Of a stretch of 64,000 nucleotides of DNA, positions 34,001 through 46,210 are shown in pieces. The DNA is from Ambrosia x helenae (lineage: Eukaryota > Streptophyta > Magnoliopsida > Asterales > Asteraceae). A program made the position numbers and the translations under genes. The notes beneath the pieces are model-generated. The model was not told where the DNA came from. It saw only the letters and a list, made by a program, of their open reading frames with translations, and did not search any database. The stretch is taken from positions 97,625,292 to 97,689,291 of the forward strand of contig CM061226.1 of NCBI GenBank assembly GCA_030844895.1, read 5' to 3'. Within the stretch, counting starts at the first letter, position 1, and every line of letters begins with the position of its first letter.

Positions 34001-35220
34001 GACACTTAAGGGCTTTCATGCTAGAGATGATGTTTAGCGGAACACCACCCTTGATACCGTACACAGAAAGGAATTCTCCATCAGGGAGAGGAATCCGAAT
34101 AATCTTGTCGTAACAAATAATCTCCGCGCGATACAAAGACAACCAATCCATGCCTACCACCACGTCAAAACTACCCAAAGGTACCGGCATAAGGTCGATG
34201 GGGAACGATAAACCCGACAACTCTAATTGGCACTCCCGAAGGACACTAGTAGCTTCAATCTTTTTACCGTCAGCCAACTCAATAATATACTTAGTCTCTA
34301 ATGGTACGGGTACTACATCTAACAGTCGACTAACCTCCATGGATACAAAACTCTTGTCGGCACCGGAATCAAATAACACACCAACAGAACGATTATTGAG
34401 AAGGAACGTACCGGTAACTGTGTCAGGATCCTGTCTAGCCTCAGCGGCTCCAATGACGAAGGCACGTGCATTTCTGCCGCCGCCCCCGTTGTTCCCATTA
34501 CCGTTGTTCCCGCCCTGCTTCAGTTTTGGGCAATCCTTCTTGTAATGCCCGGTCTCACCACAATTGTAATATCCTTGTCTTCCTGTAGTCCCTTGAGTAG
34601 TAGGAGCTGAGTTAGTAGTCGGGGTCTGGGTCGATGGAAGTGTAACCCGACAATCTTTAGCAAAATGCCCAATTCGCTGGCAGCGATGACAACGGTTACT
34701 GTCGCAGTTCCCTTGATGATGACGTCCACACTTGTTACATTTGGGCAGTTTCCCCGCATAACCACCCTGCTTGTTACCCGAAGAAGAAGAACCCCCATTA
34801 TCAAACCTCTTACCCTGCTGTGTTGGCCCAGATCCTTTCCCGTCATTATCCCACTTGCGCTTGTTGTTCTCTGGGGCCTTAACAGTCGAACCCTTCGCAG
34901 GCAAAATACCCTCATTCACCTTCAAGTTGGTCATCCTATGAGCCGATCGGACCACCTCTGCGTATGTAGGATGATTTCCCGCAGCCACTAACCCTGCGAT
35001 TTCTGGTACTAACCCCGAGATATAGTGTTCGATCCTCCTATACTCTGGCACATGCAAGTCAGGACACAGCACTGCCAACTCATTACGCCTTACCGTATAC
35101 TTCTCAATCTCAGACCCAGTCATCTTGAGGTTCCACACCTCCACGACCACCACCACCACGACCGCCACCACCACGCCCACCAGCGCGGCCACCTCCACGT
35201 CCTCCTCGCACTCCAGACAT
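31065..35220 (-). CDS. Ty3 Tekay-type gag-pol polyprotein, gag truncated and frameshifted
   Basis: The pol-bearing frame is open from about 35130 to the stop at 31065. Order: gag remnant (MTGSEIEKYTVRRNELAVL); zinc knuckles, one intact CHRCQRIGHFAKDC and one with its first Cys changed to Tyr (YYNCGETGHYKKDC); aspartic protease DSGADKSF; reverse transcriptase with FIDDILIYS; RNase H with YCDASIHGLG, YTDHKSLQHI and KANVVADALSR; integrase with zinc finger, then D,D,E in MDFVTQLPK, SIISDRDSHF and GQSERTIQ; and a C-terminal chromodomain-like segment (KVRWNSNRGPEYTWERED). The only sensible start, at 35220 (MSGVRGGRGGGRAGG), is in another frame, which meets a stop after about 37 codons. The join near 35130 indicates that most of the capsid part of gag was deleted. 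Confidence 0.9.
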
Positions 35221-35759
35221 GATTCCGACAAAAAGGACGAGAAATTTAGTTTCACAGCTAATGGTAACCACTAGCGTTCGCAAGATCAAAGCTAGATTCA
35301 ACCCAGGACTATCCATTCAAACCCAGAGCTCACTAGGGCTTTCATGCATTTCGGTTTATGATTTTGTGTGCACCCAAAATGATAAACCGCTCTACATGGT
35401 CCTCCAAGTGTTCTCCTAGTTCAAAGTTCAAATCACCGAACATGGACTCTTAGCTATACACCGTAATACTACGGTAGTTTATGGCAAGTGTTTCTATTGG
35501 AGTACGAAAGGGAGATGTCCGAGCCTTGGACAAATCTCAAGAGTACACGATTCACTCCAATATACTACACCGCCTAGAAAGTACGTAACCCGACCTAAAA
35601 TAGAACGGATGATGTAACGTAGAAAGACCAAATGATTTAGAGACACCCCGACAAGACCATACGTAAATCACCATAATGTTTAGTACCATGTGATCGTCTA
35701 GTGTGTGCGACTCGGCTATAGACTAGACTCTACATGCAGTCCTAGTTCACTATAACCAT

Positions 35760-35773
35760 TGGCTCTGATACCA
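35760..35773 (-). other. Primer-binding site, initiator tRNA-Met type
   Basis: Minus-strand TGGTATCAGAGCCA, three bases from the end of the right LTR, complementary to the 3' end of plant initiator tRNA-Met. Confidence 0.9.
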
Positions 35774-35776
35774 ATC

Positions 35777-38497
35777 TGTCACACCCTCAAAATCCACTTG
35801 CGGAGTTTTACCGCGAGGCGCATGACAAACCAGGATCCAAACCAACGATCACAATAAACAAGTCTAAATGAATATAATGCAATTTCAAAACATAGTTTAA
35901 AATTTCCGTTTACAGCGGAAGCTTATTCAAAACAGTATCTCAAAAGTAAACCAATTGTTCAACATATGAAAACCATGCGACTCTAACTAGACGCCGTGCA
36001 GACGCGTGCGCCCTAGTTCCATTGTGCTACCTTAGCGACCCGAGAAAACATGTAAAAGTTTACGTCAGCACAAAAATGCTGGTGAGTTTACAGGTTTTGT
36101 AATCCAAGTACCAAGTCCACCTGTCCATACTATAACAAATCGAAAACCAATGTACGCTAGCTAGGCGTATGTTTTGTTACTACCACGATTGGAAAACCAT
36201 TACTAACTCGAATACCAGATGTTGTGCCCGAAAAGTAAACCAGTTGTTCCTGTTGTTCCTGTTTGAGACAATATGCACTCGCCCGGCCCTCCAAGCCGAC
36301 GAGCGGGGTTGGTCACTCCCAATAGCGCTATTCACATTTCCCCGTTGTGCAAACCCGCACATTCATGGTTCCCCCGGGACTTCCAAAGATCGTGTAGTAC
36401 ACAATAGAAACCCATAGTATGACAGTAGTTACCAAATAATCGTTTTAACACATGTTTTCTCTCCCGAAATATGAAACCAGTTTAAAAGAGGGGCCGTAAA
36501 CTCACCTTAACGTGCAAGAAAAGAATCCGAACAGCAAGCAATATATGCTACCGACACCCTAATAACAGTGTCGTTCAGTGAGTATAGGCGTAATATCATT
36601 ACCCATATAACTCGTTTGTCCAAGGCGTTTTAAATGTTCAAAAGTGTGTATGCGACGCCTAGTGATTCTACATGCAATAGTAAACCCTACGGACCCGTTG
36701 GTGAATACGTTGGTTACAATTAGTTTCTACATTCCGTATGTGTCTCAGACAAGTGTACTTCAGTTACATGTCAATTCCATACCACCTAAGACCTCAATTA
36801 ATCACAGAAGCACATAATACACAATCTGTGTTTTCAGGACAGATTGTGCGCCATCAAAACGAATTTATTTAAAATAGCAATTCAGTGGGTTAACCTCCCA
36901 AATTTTTACTGAATTTTCTTTGGGATTCACTCGACAATACCTATTTTTTTTTGTCCTAATTCCAAATACAAAAATTATGAAAATTCGTACAACACAGCTA
37001 TGTCCAGAAAATCTCCTCAACAGGTCAGTTTAGTAGGAAAATTCTTAAAAATTGTGTATTCATCCAAACGAGATGAATCCACTTGGAAAAGCTCTATTTT
37101 TCCAGTATTGACCTACTGGAAAAATTTCATAATCTAATTCCTTGTAAATCTCAAGTTATGACCATTTAAATTTAGCCCAGTTTACAAATCCGAAAATCTG
37201 ATATGACCCCTAATCAATTAAAATTCCAAAAACGACTCAAACGATGTCCAAATTCGATGGTTTTGCCCATTATGAAAAGCTAAGACCTTGTAAGTTACAA
37301 TCATGCAAAGAATCGATCAAACCAATTATTTTCAAGCCACGAAACAGACCCTACAAGTCGACATTCAGAATCTGTCCAGATTCTAATCGTGCAATATTAT
37401 CAATTATATCAAACCCTAGTTGCATATTATCAATCAATAACACCTAATAATCATCATACAACTTCCCTAATACCTATTCCCATCAGATCCTATTATCAAA
37501 CATGTCAAGATCAAAGCTTTTAGGATCAAAACACCAATAACTTGCGCAACAAGCATCCTATGATGTTACTACGCGTTTATTAATAGGTTTAATCCGTTTA
37601 ATCTTCAAAAAGACTCATGTTTTAATGTTTATTAAACCCATTCAGACCTGGACAAACTTGTTATATGATTTTTACAATAAAACATAAAGTAAAAAGCGTA
37701 AGAAATCATGAGTTATATCCTTAGCTCTTCCAATCAATCAATCGCGCGCCTTGGAGCCTCCCAATTGATGATCTTGAGCCTTAGCAGGAGTTTTTGGAGT
37801 GAAATATTCGTGTGGGGCAGTAAGGGGGCGATTAGGGTTGAGTATGAGGGCTGCATGGGGGTTAAGGATGCTTAAATACGAGTTTGAGGCGGTTTTAAAC
37901 CCGTCAGATAGGTTCGAGCGGCCGCTCGGAGCCTGTGAGCGGCCGCTCACAGGTCCGGGGCGCGCGTTTTTGCTTTGTTTAGCCTCCCGACGCGTTATCC
38001 ATCGATGTTTTCGTTATTTCGGACCGTAACAAGTGTAACCCCATGCGTTAAGACCCTAATCAACCTCACGCTCCACTTTTAATAATTTTTATTAACGTGT
38101 TCGGTTTAGGTTCACATAATCACGTATGGTTTTCACATAAGTTTGTCAGATATCACCGAGACACATAAGTTTGTTATTCACCAACGTCCGAGGTTCACTA
38201 ATCATGAAATCACATGTTAACTCACACAAGGAGTCAGAACCCGACCCACACAAGGAGTCAAAGCATCTCATAACCCGAGATGTGAAAGTAGTCCCAAACC
38301 GGACTAGAAAACGTTTTGTAAGTTGTCTCAAACCCGAGACGCATGCTTTTGAGAAAAGAGTAGTGAAACTCACAACAATGCACGTATGTCCTATCTAGCT
38401 ATCTAGCTAACCCTCGTTAAGTATAACATACGCGTGACTCGCTAAGGTAGACTTTAATCTAGACAACGTTGTTAACCAGAATTTGCCGGGTGTCACA
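35777..38497 (-). repeat. Right LTR (5' LTR of the element)
   Basis: 2,721 bp, nearly identical to 28193-30915. Confidence 0.95.
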
Positions 38498-38740
38498 CAC
38501 ACTCTCCTTCGTAATCTCACAAATTGGACAAAGAAGTCTTGGGATATCAATACCTCGATCCACCAAGTTTGGTCTAATTAGCAACCGATTCAATAAAACA
38601 CGCCAACCAACAATATTGACCTTTATAGGTACATTGTCAATCCGGTAATGGCATACCATCAATGAGCCTACGAACGCTCTTAACCGAAGATACTCCAAAT
38701 CAAAGTCACCTATCTTTTTCATAATCAAACCTCAAATCAT
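38498..38740 (-). pseudogene. LINE zinc-binding (zf-RVT) remnant, proximal part
   Basis: Minus-strand translation VPIKVNIVGWRVLLNRL, then VDRGIDIPRLLCPICE, is the zinc-binding region that follows the reverse transcriptase in plant L1-type LINEs. It is cut by the Ty3 element, and the continuation is at 27980-28192. No reverse transcriptase is found next to it. Confidence 0.75.
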
Positions 38741-39597
38741 TTAGAAGTTGCATCATATTATTCAATGCATCCATCTCTTGCCCTAACCTAACGTGTCGAC
38801 ACCAAGATCATGCACCTTCACCCATCTACCCCATGCCTCGAGCTAATCGAATAGTTATTCTACAATTTTGAGTGAGTGATAAACACTTGGAAATCTCACA
38901 CTCCACGTTCATCACCCAACCATGTATCCATTGTTGTAAAATCCCGCCTAGGCGCCGATTACTCAACGATTAATCCCCGAGTACTTTCCGCCAAGGCCGA
39001 GTACTTGGTGAGTCATCTCTGAGTACTTCTCGACTATGGCTGAGTACTTGTAACTCCTCAGTTAACCGAGTTAGCACTGCCTAGTGACTTTTGCAACCTT
39101 GCATGGATCTTTCCAAAATGTCTTTTCCTCCTCATTACTCATTTCTTTCCTTAAACTATCTACGGAACGTTACTTTTATTGTTCAACAACCTAAAATACT
39201 TTTTTTGAATGGCAATGAACGACGTGCCAACCACCGTGACACCGGGCGCTGTGGCCAAGGTTGACTACTTGACCGCCGACAGCCCCTTGGCTCTCCTAGA
39301 TGCGCGAAAACCGACCTCTACCCATCCGAAGGCATGACAGTGAAATAATCGGTAAAACTTTGCCTCCCATCCGAGTAGAACCAACGCCACCCACATTCGC
39401 TCTTCATCTGAATGCCACTCCACCACAAGGGTGGGGGCAACAACCTACAACACTTTATCATACAAATCCACACTCTGTTTGAATTACCGGACCCCATCCC
39501 ATCAATGGACCAATACTTTATCTCTCTCTATAACTTTGGTAATATGCACCCTTAAGTTATTACTTCTAGACACGAAATATACCAACCATAATATATA
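38741..39597. other. Intergenic DNA
   Basis: No gene. GAGTACTT words recur around 38970-39050. I looked here for the missing first exon of the downstream P450 and did not find it. Confidence 0.45.
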
Positions 39598-40322
39598 GTT
39601 ATTGTCAAAAACATGATATCAAAACTTCAAATACTCGATTTGTTGATGAGAAAACTGAACAACATACAATGGCTCTTAAAATATAGGGAAACAACCCTAA
39701 AACCTATACAACCAGACTTAATAACAATCATAAAACTCAGCACAAGATCTACACAACTAGAGAACACCTTACAAAGATCAAGAACAAGATGTTACTGATC
39801 AAGAACTCTTGAAAGATCAACTGAATACAAAAAGACTAGAAAGGTTTTCGAGAGAGAAAGAGTAAACAAAATAATATCTGTGTGTTGAATCAATAAAACA
39901 AGAGAGAGAAAACTCTTTTATACACAACTCTAGAAGGTCCCTCTTGAGATCTATGAAGAGTAATCAACACCGTAGGATCAAGTTGACATGAATTGCCAAA
40001 TAAGCTCAAACAAACACACTTTGAAAGACTTGGGCCACATGACGTATAAGTTCTTATCTGGGCCACTGGATAATATGGGCTCAAATAATAAGTTCTAGAA
40101 TGGACCAGTCTAATACACTTATAAACTAGCCCAAACCTGGAACAACAAAAAACAGCCACATCAGCAACCAGCATCAGCTGCCACCCAGCATCCTCCCACA
40201 TCCGCTACCAACTGCCATGTCAGCAACCTGAAACAACTTATGCAAAATATTTTAGAACTATACAATCCAAGACCCTATTGACTATTAAACTACACCTTTG
40301 GGCTATCATTTCTAACAGTTAT
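39598..40322. mobile_element. Solo LTR with 5-bp target duplication
   Basis: The LTR is 39603-40317 (715 bp), starting TGTCAAAAACATGATATC and ending TTTCTAACA, flanked by perfect GTTAT at 39598-39602 and 40318-40322. No second copy or internal region is present, so it is a solo LTR left by recombination, or a single-LTR remnant. The TGT...ACA ends suit a Copia-type family. It lies 40 bp upstream of the first visible P450 exon. Confidence 0.8.
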
Positions 40323-40357
40323 ATTAACCGAATATTAGCATTAACTTTATGTTTCAG

Positions 40358-43300
40358 ATATGGATCTATATTTCGAACTAGTTTGGTTGGGTTGCAAGTT
40401 ATAGTATCAACTGATTCGGAACTTAGTTATATGGTGTTCCAACAAGAAGGTCAGTCGTTTGAAAGTTGGTACCCACCGAGTTTCAAAAGGATATTTGGGA
40501 GCCAAAATATATCTTCTTTGCATGGAAGCTTGCATAAGTATCTCAAGAACATGGTGCTATCTGTAGTCGGTCCTGGAAGCCTTAAAAAGATGTTTTCTGA
40601 AGTTGAGAGTGTAATAACCGGAAACTTGGAGTCGTGGGCTAGCAAAGAAGCGGTGGACTTGAAAACTACAATTGGAGATGTAAGTACTTTTTTTTATTCA
40701 ATGACAAGTCATTAACTCATGTTTATGGTATGATAATATTGGTGTTTAATCAGATGGTCTTTGAGTTCATGGGGAAAAAACTGATAAGTTATGATCCAGA
40801 GAAGTCATCTGAGAAGTTAAGGGATAATTTTGATGCTTTTATTCAAGGACTAATTGCGTTTCCTTTGGAGATACCTGGAACTGCTTATTACAAGTGTCTA
40901 CAGGTGAATAAATAATTTACCTAATAAACAGGTCAAGTTAAATTTACACCAATGTCCATCATGAGATTAGAATCCTCAATCAACTATGGAGAAACATCTT
41001 TACTACACTCCTCAATACCACTAGAATAAAAGCCCTTTGGTATGAAATATTAACTCAAATGAAACGGTTCAAACATGTAAAAAACAATTATAATAAGAAC
41101 GACATAAAACTCATTTCATTTTTTTTATAAAAAGATTTTTCATTGAAAATAAACGTAGTCTACTGAAAACAAAAACTCACCCCTGGGGAGTCGAGAAGTT
41201 GCTATAGAAAAAACATAATATTATTTTATATTAACAAACAAACAAAGATACCTAGTATCATAGGAATCTATTGGTAGTGTCTAGGAAGGGTAGCGTGGGG
41301 GGGGGGGGGGCAAACCTTTTATTCCGTGAGACAGATAGAAAAGGCTGCTCCGCTTAGACCCCTAGCTTTTAAATCTCATCTTAAGTCTTGACATGCAAAG
41401 CATAGTATTCGGGAATCATAATTCTATATTTAATGCATCAACTATAACGAAATTTAACAAATAAAATGAGAAAATCTAGTTTTTAATCAAACCATGTTTA
41501 CCAATTAAACATTGATCTTTTTTGACATGTTACCCAATTTGCAACCTGTTAAGGGATCTCAGAGAGAACCTAAGACCTCATTCTTGATCCTAAATTTAAT
41601 CAGGGAAGAAAGAAGATGATGATGATTCTCAAGAACATGCTAGATGCAAGACGGGCTAAGCCAAATAAGGTCAACAAAGATTTCTTTGATTATGTTCTTG
41701 AAGAACTCGAGCAAAATGACACAATCCTTACAGAAGCAACTGCTTTGGACTTGATGTTTGCGCTATTGTTTGCCAACTTTGAAACAACTTCCCAAGCGAT
41801 AACAGCTACAGTCAAGTTTCTGATAGATAACCCTCGTGCGTTGAAGGAATTAACGGTATGTAAAGAGTGTAAAATCCCTATATTGATTTCACTCATCTAA
41901 CATGCTTGTTATTTAATGTAGGAAGAACACGAAAAAATCCTAACAAAGCGCGAAAACCCAAAGGCTGGACTTACATGGGAAGAATATAAGTCGATGAGAT
42001 TTACATTTCAGGTCAGAGTAGAAAATGCATGGGAAGATTTACCCGAAGACTATTATATTATGATTAATGATAGACATAGAAATTGCATGATGTACAGGTT
42101 AGATAACGGGTCAAAACTTAGGCTAGATCATGTTTGATACTTTGACCCACAAATGCTCTTTTGCAATGTTTTGATGACCAACCAGGGGAATTTATGCATG
42201 TCTGGTTTGGTACTTTGAACTGTTCATTTTTGGGTTGGGTGAACAGGTAACCAAGTTAGCATTATTTTTTATTTTCTTAAGGCTGTTTATAGTATGGAGT
42301 ATTGGACTTTAATAATCCAAACTTTCACCCATTTGCCGACAATAATCTATACTTCAAAAATTTCCAACAGCGATCCCAACTTTCAACGTATTGGCCGACA
42401 ATGAACCTTTGTTAACTGATAAATAACTCATTTAGTGGATGCTGACGTGGCATGCTCACGCTAACGTGGATGATGAAATGGCATGCCACATCATCATCCA
42501 CGTTAGTGTGAGCATGCCATGTCAGCGTCCACGTCAGCATCCACTAACTGAGTTAATTAGTTCTCAGTTAACAAAGGTTCATTGTCGGCCAATACGTTGA
42601 CAATTGGGATCGCTGTTGGGAATTTTCGAAGTACAGCTTATTACCGGCCAATTGGTGAAAGTTTGGATTATTAAAATCCAATACTCCTTATAGTATTTGG
42701 TCCGATGTAGGATGGAAGAAGTTGAGAAAAATTAAAAGTAAACGAATCAAAGTTGCCATAATGCACATGTACCCTAATATGAACTAACTACATAACTTAC
42801 AGGTTATCAATGAAGCGCTAAGGCTGGCGAGCATAGTTCCTGTACTATTCAGAAAAGCGAAAAAAGAAATCAAGTTCAAAGGTAAGTACTTACTACCCAA
42901 AACCCATATAAGGCATATAAATTTTTAGATATGGTAAGGTTCATAGTTGTACCTAATATAGAAACTTGTTTAATGCAGACTATACTATCCCATCTGGATG
43001 GGCGGTAATGGTGTGTCCCCCTGCAGTCCATTTGGATCCTGTCAATTATAAGGATCCACTCGACTTCAATCCATGGCGATGGGAGGTGGTTAACCTCTAT
43101 TTATTCGTATACATTTTTTTACTAGAAAACATTATATTTCATTAAATAAAAACATTACAAATTACATTAAGATAGCGGGAAGGTGGACAATAAGCATTAT
43201 TTTTGTATACATTTCACATAAAATAAAGAAATGGTAATAAAAGTCCTGTGAAATCTTTGAGGGTGTTTGGGATTGAGTTTCAAAACAACTTATTGTCTTA

Positions 43301-43982
43301 TTGGCTTTTCCAAAAAGCCAATAAGTCAATAAACTGTTTGTGTAACCCAAAAGCACTTTCTGTTTTGACTTTTGGCTTTTGGTTTTTAAGGGTAGAAAAA
43401 CTGTTTTTGAGAAGTTAGAAATCATGGCTTTTGGCTTTTGACTTTTGGATAAAAAATTATAAATCTACCACCCATACAACCAATATTCACAATAAGTTAA
43501 GCGAAACATTAAAAAAAAAGACAATCTATTGACTTTTTGACGTTTCTCATCCCAAAAACTAATCCAAACACTTTTTTTAAAACTCATTTTTAAAAAGTAA
43601 TAAGCCAATAAGCACTTTTGACAAAAACACTTTTGCATTTCTAAACTCAATCTTAAACCATATTACAATGCAGGCGATGGATTTGAAAAGTGCATCAAGG
43701 ACTTTCATGGCTTTTGGAGGTGGCCAGAGGTTTTGTGTTGGAGCGGATTTTGCTAAACTTCAAGTTGCTATCTTTCTTCATTGCCTAGTGACCAAATATC
43801 AGTAAAGATAAATCAAGAATACATATATTATTATACTAGAGAATGAATTAAAGCGATATATTAACTTGTTTTTCCTTTCCCATCTCAGGTGGCAACTAAT
43901 CAAAGGGGGAGATATTGTACGAACTCCAGGTTTACAATTTCCTAATGGATTACATGTTCGGATCTTTAAGAAAGAGAACTAA
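40358..43982 (+). CDS. CYP87-type cytochrome P450, eight exons, first exon not found
   Basis: Exons 40358-40679, 40754-40903, 41604-41855, 41922-42011, 42803-42881, 42979-43085, 43674-43801 and 43889-43982 join by GT/AG signals into about 407 residues ending KKEN-stop. Landmarks in order: the I-helix region ANFETTSQA; the ExxR motif NEALR; the PERF-like FNPWRWE; and the heme loop FGGGQRFCVGAD with the axial Cys. The sequence style (YGSIFRTSLVG, WYPPSFKRIFG, MVCPPAVHLDP) matches the CYP87A group, whose members oxidise triterpenoid or steroid-like substrates at the ER; the substrate here is unknown. The N-terminal anchor and proline-rich hinge exon (about 70 residues) is missing from 26359-40357 as far as I can see. 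All visible exons are open, so the loss may be recent or exon 1 may lie elsewhere. Confidence 0.88.
41298..41311. repeat. Poly-G tract in a P450 intron
   Basis: A run of about 14 G, inside the intron between exons at 40903 and 41604. Confidence 0.85.
42287..42696. mobile_element. Foldback MITE, Mutator-like, in a P450 intron
   Basis: The element 42296-42687 (392 bp) is almost one perfect hairpin: GGAGTATTGGA on the left pairs with TCCAATACTCC on the right, and complementarity continues to the centre near 42480. Flanks are TTATAGTAT on both sides, a perfect 9-bp duplication. It sits in the intron between 42011 and 42803. Confidence 0.92.
43261..43660. mobile_element. Inverted-repeat MITE in a P450 intron
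   Basis: Left GGTGTTTGGGATTGAGTTT is the imperfect complement of right AAACTCAATCTTAAACC. The interior has repeated TTTTGGCTTTTGG words and their complements. Target duplication not resolved. It occupies most of the intron between 43085 and 43674. Confidence 0.65.
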
Positions 43983-44108
43983 GACCCAACATCTAAATCA
44001 TCTATGTTTAATTATCAGCTTTCATTAAATAAAGAGATAAGGATAGTTTCACACATGTGTTCGCTATTCATGTATCTCTGTATATGGACTTTGCCTTTAT
44101 ATAATAAG

Positions 44109-44726
44109 TGTTGGAACACTTACATAATAATCACCGCAACGCCTTTCATACATGAACCTCACATGTTTCCAAGTCCTTGTACTTTCTGCAATGAACTGTA
44201 ACAAAAACGAAATCAAAGAAAAAGGAACCGGGCTTGTGTTTGACACAATTCCCTTAAACAGATTCGTCGTCTGTTCCCAGGGTACACCGGTTCGAAACAG
44301 TGACGATGGTGCACTGCCGGACTATCCCACTTGCCTGAAAAGAAACTGGAACAAAGCTGCTTCTGAAAAAGTTTTGCTGCAGCAATCGACAATGTATGCG
44401 AGTGAATATGTTTCTATTGTGTTGCAAGAGTTTTTGGTGTAATCTTCCATGTATCTTCTTTCTATATATCCAAATGAGGCACAAAGCCTTCCATTATATA
44501 AGAACATGGATATATGAAGAGTCTTCATAATTAGAGACTTAATTTGAGACATAAAGACTCTAATTAAGTGACAAATCTCTAATTAAAACAAATGAAACCC
44601 TCTAATCAAAGACATAAAACTCTACTCAAGAGTTTTAGTCTTTAATTCACCAAATTAAGGACTTATTAATAATTATAATTTATTAAATTATAATTTCAAT
44701 ATCATCCATTCACCATATTTCCAACA
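44109..44726 (-). repeat. Left LTR of Copia element 1
   Basis: TGTTGGAACAC to ATTTCCAACA, 618 bp. Matches 49228-49845. Confidence 0.95.
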
Positions 44727-45354
44727 ATCCCCCACATGAATGGAGATTGATCAAAACACGCATACTTCGAACAAACCCCCACATGAATAGAAGTCATTCT
44801 GAGAAGCAACCTCATTCCGATTAAATTTCAACAGTTGAGTTTTGCATACGATAGGTAGGTGTAACCCTTTGAACCTTCGCTTATGAAACGCACTTAGCCC
44901 ACTGGCTCTGAGTAGAACGCGATGTCTTTGAACTCGTCTGCCGTTTGTGTGGACGACAATACGCTTCACACAAGATTCTCCCTGACAATGTCAAGTCCTC
45001 ATAGTTGTGTCCGTTATGGTCATGGACACGTGCCTGGTTCTGCGAGAGCTCTTAAGTATTGTGCCCCAACAATACCCTTCGAAGCGACCCCACTTCTCTC
45101 TCACATAGGTGATTTACTGGGACTGGTTACCTCAATCAAATCATTAAAAGCCATAAGCTTAACCTCAACCTTGTCACTTTTTAGGAATGGACTAGGAAGC
45201 TTATTAAATTTATAGTAAGCTCCCTTTTCAAAACGTGGGGTTTTCACCAACTCTCCCCCACAGTGACCTTCGCCAGTTCATACAATTAGGTTGTCCTATT
45301 GAACTCAGATCTTGGGATCTCCAGTCAGCTGAGTTAGGTTTCCTTCGCATAAAC

Positions 45355-46210
45355 TTAGCCTTTCATGGGCTTTAGTCCCATTCCCATTGACGACTTCTGA
45401 ACTAACTCTCTGCTTAAGCCTTTTGTTAGCGGATCCGCGGTGTTATCCTTTGACTTCACATAGTCAATAGTGATAACTCTTATAGAGATTAGTTGTCGTA
45501 CCGTATTATGCCTACGTCTTATATACCTGTTCTTACTAATACACATTGTGATATGAGCTCTGCCAATTTCCGATTGACTATCACAACATATGCATTGGGC
45601 CAATGTCGGCTTCGGCCACCTAGGTATATCCTTAACAAATTGACGTAGCCATTTTGCCTATTCATCCTCTTTATCCAAAGCGATGAATTTTGATTCCATC
45701 ATGGATCTAGCAATAACCATTTGCTTAGATGATTTCCATGTTATCGCAGCACCTCCAAGTGTGAACAAATACCCACTCGTTGCCTTGGAATCATTCGTGT
45801 AAGATATCCAATTCGCATCACAGTAACCTTCAATAACTGTTGGATATCTTTTATATTGCAGCCCGTAATCTCGTATGTATCTTAAGTACCAAAGCAACTG
45901 TGTCACGCAATTCCAATGAATTGAACTTAGGTTGCTCGTATCTACTTAGCTTGCTTGCTAAGTCTGGTCTGATACAACTCATCAGATACATCAGGCTGCC
46001 AATAATTCTTGAGTACTCTAATTGGTTAACAGGCTCACCTCGATTCTTAGCTAGACGTTGACTTGTGTCAATGAAAGTTCTAGCCACATTAGAGTCATTT
46101 CCATTGAACTTCTCAAGAATTAATGAAAATTCTAGCCACATTAGAGTCATTTCCATTGAACTTCTCAAGAATTTTGTCCGCATAATAGGATTGACTTAAA
46201 ATAAGTCTGT
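45355..46210 (-). pseudogene. Copia reverse transcriptase end and RNase H, decayed
   Basis: Minus-strand pieces read LILSQSYYADKILEKF, PVNQLEYSRIIGSLMYLMS, YCDANWISYTNDSKATSGY, ARSMMESKFIALDK, and RYIRRRHNTVRQL to DYVKSKDNTADPLTKGL. These are the reverse transcriptase end and RNase H of Copia pol in the correct order. Breaks include a stop near 45658-45660, frame changes around 45851-45906, and a 53-54-bp tandem duplication at about 46068-46174 (repeating TTCTAGCCACATTAGAG). Confidence 0.85.

Larger units (their letters stand above)
28193..38497 (-). mobile_element. Ty3 chromovirus (Tekay type), complete with two LTRs, gag defective
   Basis: A 10,305-bp element on the minus strand. The LTRs begin TGTCACACCC and end GGGTGTCACA, and the 5-bp duplication CACAC flanks it. 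The primer-binding site lies at 35760-35773 beside the right LTR, and a G-rich polypurine tract lies beside the left LTR. One long pol frame is open (31065 to about 35130), but the gag start is deleted. By eye the two LTRs differ at about 15 positions in 2.72 kb, so the insertion is recent. It sits in a LINE fragment. Confidence 0.95.

Noticed and set aside
35065..35255. Upstream extension of the Ty3 pol frame (Val-rich)
   Set aside because: It is the Gly/Arg-rich gag start read in the wrong frame after the deletion, and has no ATG.
39300..39482. Candidate first exon for the P450
   Set aside because: No membrane anchor, no LPPGS-type hinge and no suitable donor.
44152..44442. A 96-codon open frame found twice, here and at 49271-49561
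   Set aside because: Both lie inside the two LTRs of Copia element 1. The duplication is the LTR pair, not a gene family.
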